Of a DNA stretch of 6,786 bases, positions 5,862-6,786 are shown piece after piece. This stretch comes from Nitrososphaerota archaeon. GTDB lineage: Archaea > Thermoproteota > Nitrososphaeria > Nitrososphaerales > UBA57. The notes beneath the pieces are model-generated. The model was not told where the DNA came from. It saw only the letters and a program-made list of their open reading frames with translations, and did not search any database. Location: NCBI GenBank assembly GCA_016180375.1, contig JACPBJ010000097.1:1-6786 (forward strand), read 5' to 3'. Position numbers and translations under genes: made by a program. Positions within the stretch are counted from its first letter, which is position 1, and each line of letters opens with the position of its first letter.

Positions 5862-6453
5862 ACGCCTGAAGGGTTTCTTTCAGCCAAGAGTCCGACTCAG
5901 GTATAGGCCTAACCTTTGATGATGGTATCTGGTGGACCCTTTCTACCTCTGACTTCATCCAGCTGGACATCGTGATGATCTTATCCGACTCATGAACGCC
6001 AAGCCGCTCAAGACCTTGTATGCAGGCGCTTAGAGGAGATGTAGGACCGGAAGAGCGTTGGCTCTCTAAACTATGCAGAGTAATAACAAAGGGCAGGCCA
6101 AAAGCTCTTTTCAGAGCCGCTGCAGCAGTCGCAAACTGCCATTCATGCGCATCGATTACATCCGGTCTGCTTGAACTGTCGTAGCAGATGTCAGCCACAA
6201 TTCTTTGGATCTCAGCGGCGAGGCTTAGTGCCCAAGTGACCACGGTCACGTGAGGTTTAACCGGATTGGGTACACGGTATACCTCGAGGCTTTTGGAAAC
6301 TTGTTCATGGGAGTAAGGCGCATCATGGAATGTTATTACTGAAACCCGGTTTTCTTTCGATAATTGCAGTGCGAGCTTCTGGACATAATAGGCCATCTCG
6401 CCTATTATTCTGGGAGGGTACTCCCATGTTAGTATGGCGACATTCATGTGCAT
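5836..6453 (-). CDS. Stand-alone N-terminal half of a GT4-like GT-B glycosyltransferase
   Basis: About 205 residues match only the acceptor-side Rossmann domain of the adjacent GT4 enzyme. NVAILTWEYPPRIIGEMAYY (4-23) parallels LSWEFPPRIIGGIAPHV; DAHEWQFATAA (101-111) parallels HAHDWLVANA; TLHSLESQRS parallels TIHSTEHGRR; SSWMKSEV parallels SSYMAQEV. It ends at VRPIPESD plus about 19 residues, the point where the family's 'VIPNGI' hinge leads into the nucleotide-sugar domain. That second domain, with its R/K and EX7E residues, is absent, and the next gene begins at once with its own N-terminal domain, so a simple frameshift does not explain it. The second glycine of the loop is replaced by E19 and HAHD by DAHE, so it is probably not catalytic alone. 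A partner or regulatory subunit of the GT4 enzyme is an inference. Start: ATG 6453 or 6447. It lies 12 bases after the winged-helix gene. Confidence 0.8.
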   Translation of the reverse strand: MHMNVAILTWEYPPRIIGEMAYYVQKLALQLSKENRVSVITFHDAPYSHEQVSKSLEVYRVPNPVKPHVTVVTWALSLAAEIQRIVADICYDSSSRPDVIDAHEWQFATAAAALKRAFGLPFVITLHSLESQRSSGPTSPLSACIQGLERLGVHESDKIITMSSWMKSEVERVHQIPSSKVRPIPESDSWLKETLQAYGQAIQHQ

Positions 6454-6465
6454 CAGCAATTCAGA

Positions 6466-6720
6466 CTATGTAAAAGTCGATGACACCCTGATTATTCCCT
6501 TGCCCGTCAGAAAATATCGCCGTAACCCTTCATGATCTGTAATGCTGCTAACATAGCCTGACTCCTCGTGTTTCCTGAGCATTTCCGCTAGTTGCACGGA
6601 AGGTATAGTAGTCTCATTTACCAGTTCGGTAATAATCTGGCCCCTATTCTCATTCACGATCCCCAAATTATGCATCACAAGCAAAAGTCTGTCAGCCGGC
6701 TGAAGATTCTCTTCACTCAT
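6466..6720 (-). CDS. Small winged-helix DNA-binding protein, candidate local regulator
   Basis: From ATG 6720 the protein has 84 residues: a first helix PADRLLLVMHNLG, a second helix GQIITELV, a likely recognition helix SVQLAEMLRKHEESGYV, then a hairpin wing around GLRRYFLTGKGIIRV. This is the layout of a minimal archaeal winged helix-turn-helix; the exact family was not recognised. The longer frame opens at TTG 6768 with another ATG at 6744, but a TATA-like element centred 26-27 bases before ATG 6720 indicates a leaderless message starting there. It is the first gene before the two glycosyltransferase genes, 12 bases from the next start, so one operon is likely. A role in sensing and controlling glucan synthesis is inferred from position only. 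A DNA-free protein-interaction role is possible. Confidence 0.65.
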   Translation of the reverse strand: MSEENLQPADRLLLVMHNLGIVNENRGQIITELVNETTIPSVQLAEMLRKHEESGYVSSITDHEGLRRYFLTGKGIIRVSSTFT

Positions 6721-6742
6721 GAATTCAAAAGGAGGCGACTTC

Positions 6743-6750
6743 ATATTAAA
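6743..6750 (-). promoter_or_regulatory. TATA box TTTAATAT of the winged-helix/glycosyltransferase operon
   Basis: On the - strand TTTAATAT is centred 26-27 bases upstream of the A of ATG 6720, the standard archaeal TATA-to-start distance. The message would begin at or next to the start codon, matching the lack of a Shine-Dalgarno sequence there. If this is right, the frame upstream of 6720 is not translated. Confidence 0.5.
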
Positions 6751-6786
6751 GGTCACTTGTACTGCCAATTTACTTTAGAGGTAACC

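Noticed and set aside
5836..6453. Half-GT as a frameshifted full glycosyltransferase
   Set aside because: The sequence after its stop starts the next gene's own N-terminal domain; no second C-terminal domain is present in any frame.
1..6786. tRNA, rRNA, CRISPR array or defence system
   Set aside because: No cloverleaf, regularly spaced repeats, nuclease or toxin-antitoxin pair was seen; the RHH gene has no toxin partner beside it.

Overview
The window looks archaeal. It carries a compact alpha-glucan phosphorylase, a MetJ/Arc-type ribbon-helix-helix (RHH) gene, a small winged-helix gene, AT-rich TATA-like elements placed as in archaeal promoters, and several starts with no Shine-Dalgarno sequence. 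The lineage cannot be fixed from the sequence alone. A Thermoproteota/Nitrososphaeria-type archaeon is a guess. No RNA gene, CRISPR array, insertion sequence or phage gene was seen.

Layout. The left edge holds the last ~95 codons of a + strand gene resembling the C-terminal end of DUF3536/GH57 proteins. About 165 bp later comes a complete + strand 4-alpha-glucanotransferase (malQ, GH77). Everything to its right is on the - strand. Reading in the direction of transcription from the right edge, there is a small winged-helix protein, a stand-alone N-terminal half of a GT-B glycosyltransferase, and a full-length GT4 glycosyltransferase, all tightly packed. After a 160 bp gap with a promoter-like element there is a 101-codon stub of a second GT35 phosphorylase, then a frameshifted RHH gene. 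A repeat-rich intergenic region separates these from an intact 564-codon GT35 phosphorylase, whose 3' end faces that of malQ.

How the genes fit together. This is an alpha-glucan (glycogen or maltodextrin) storage and turnover locus. The GT4 enzyme is a plausible chain-elongating alpha-glucosyltransferase. The phosphorylase would release glucose-1-phosphate, and MalQ would disproportionate short oligosaccharides left by it. The DUF3536/GH57 protein would be a further glucan-active enzyme of unknown reaction. The winged-helix protein is the obvious candidate local regulator. No glgC-like or classical branching-enzyme gene is inside the window.

The most unusual points are the half-glycosyltransferase coupled to the full GT4 enzyme, the decayed second phosphorylase next to a frameshifted RHH gene, a 21-residue insertion in the intact phosphorylase that looks partly like a local duplication, and a palindrome (GTACGTACC) found in two intergenic regions.
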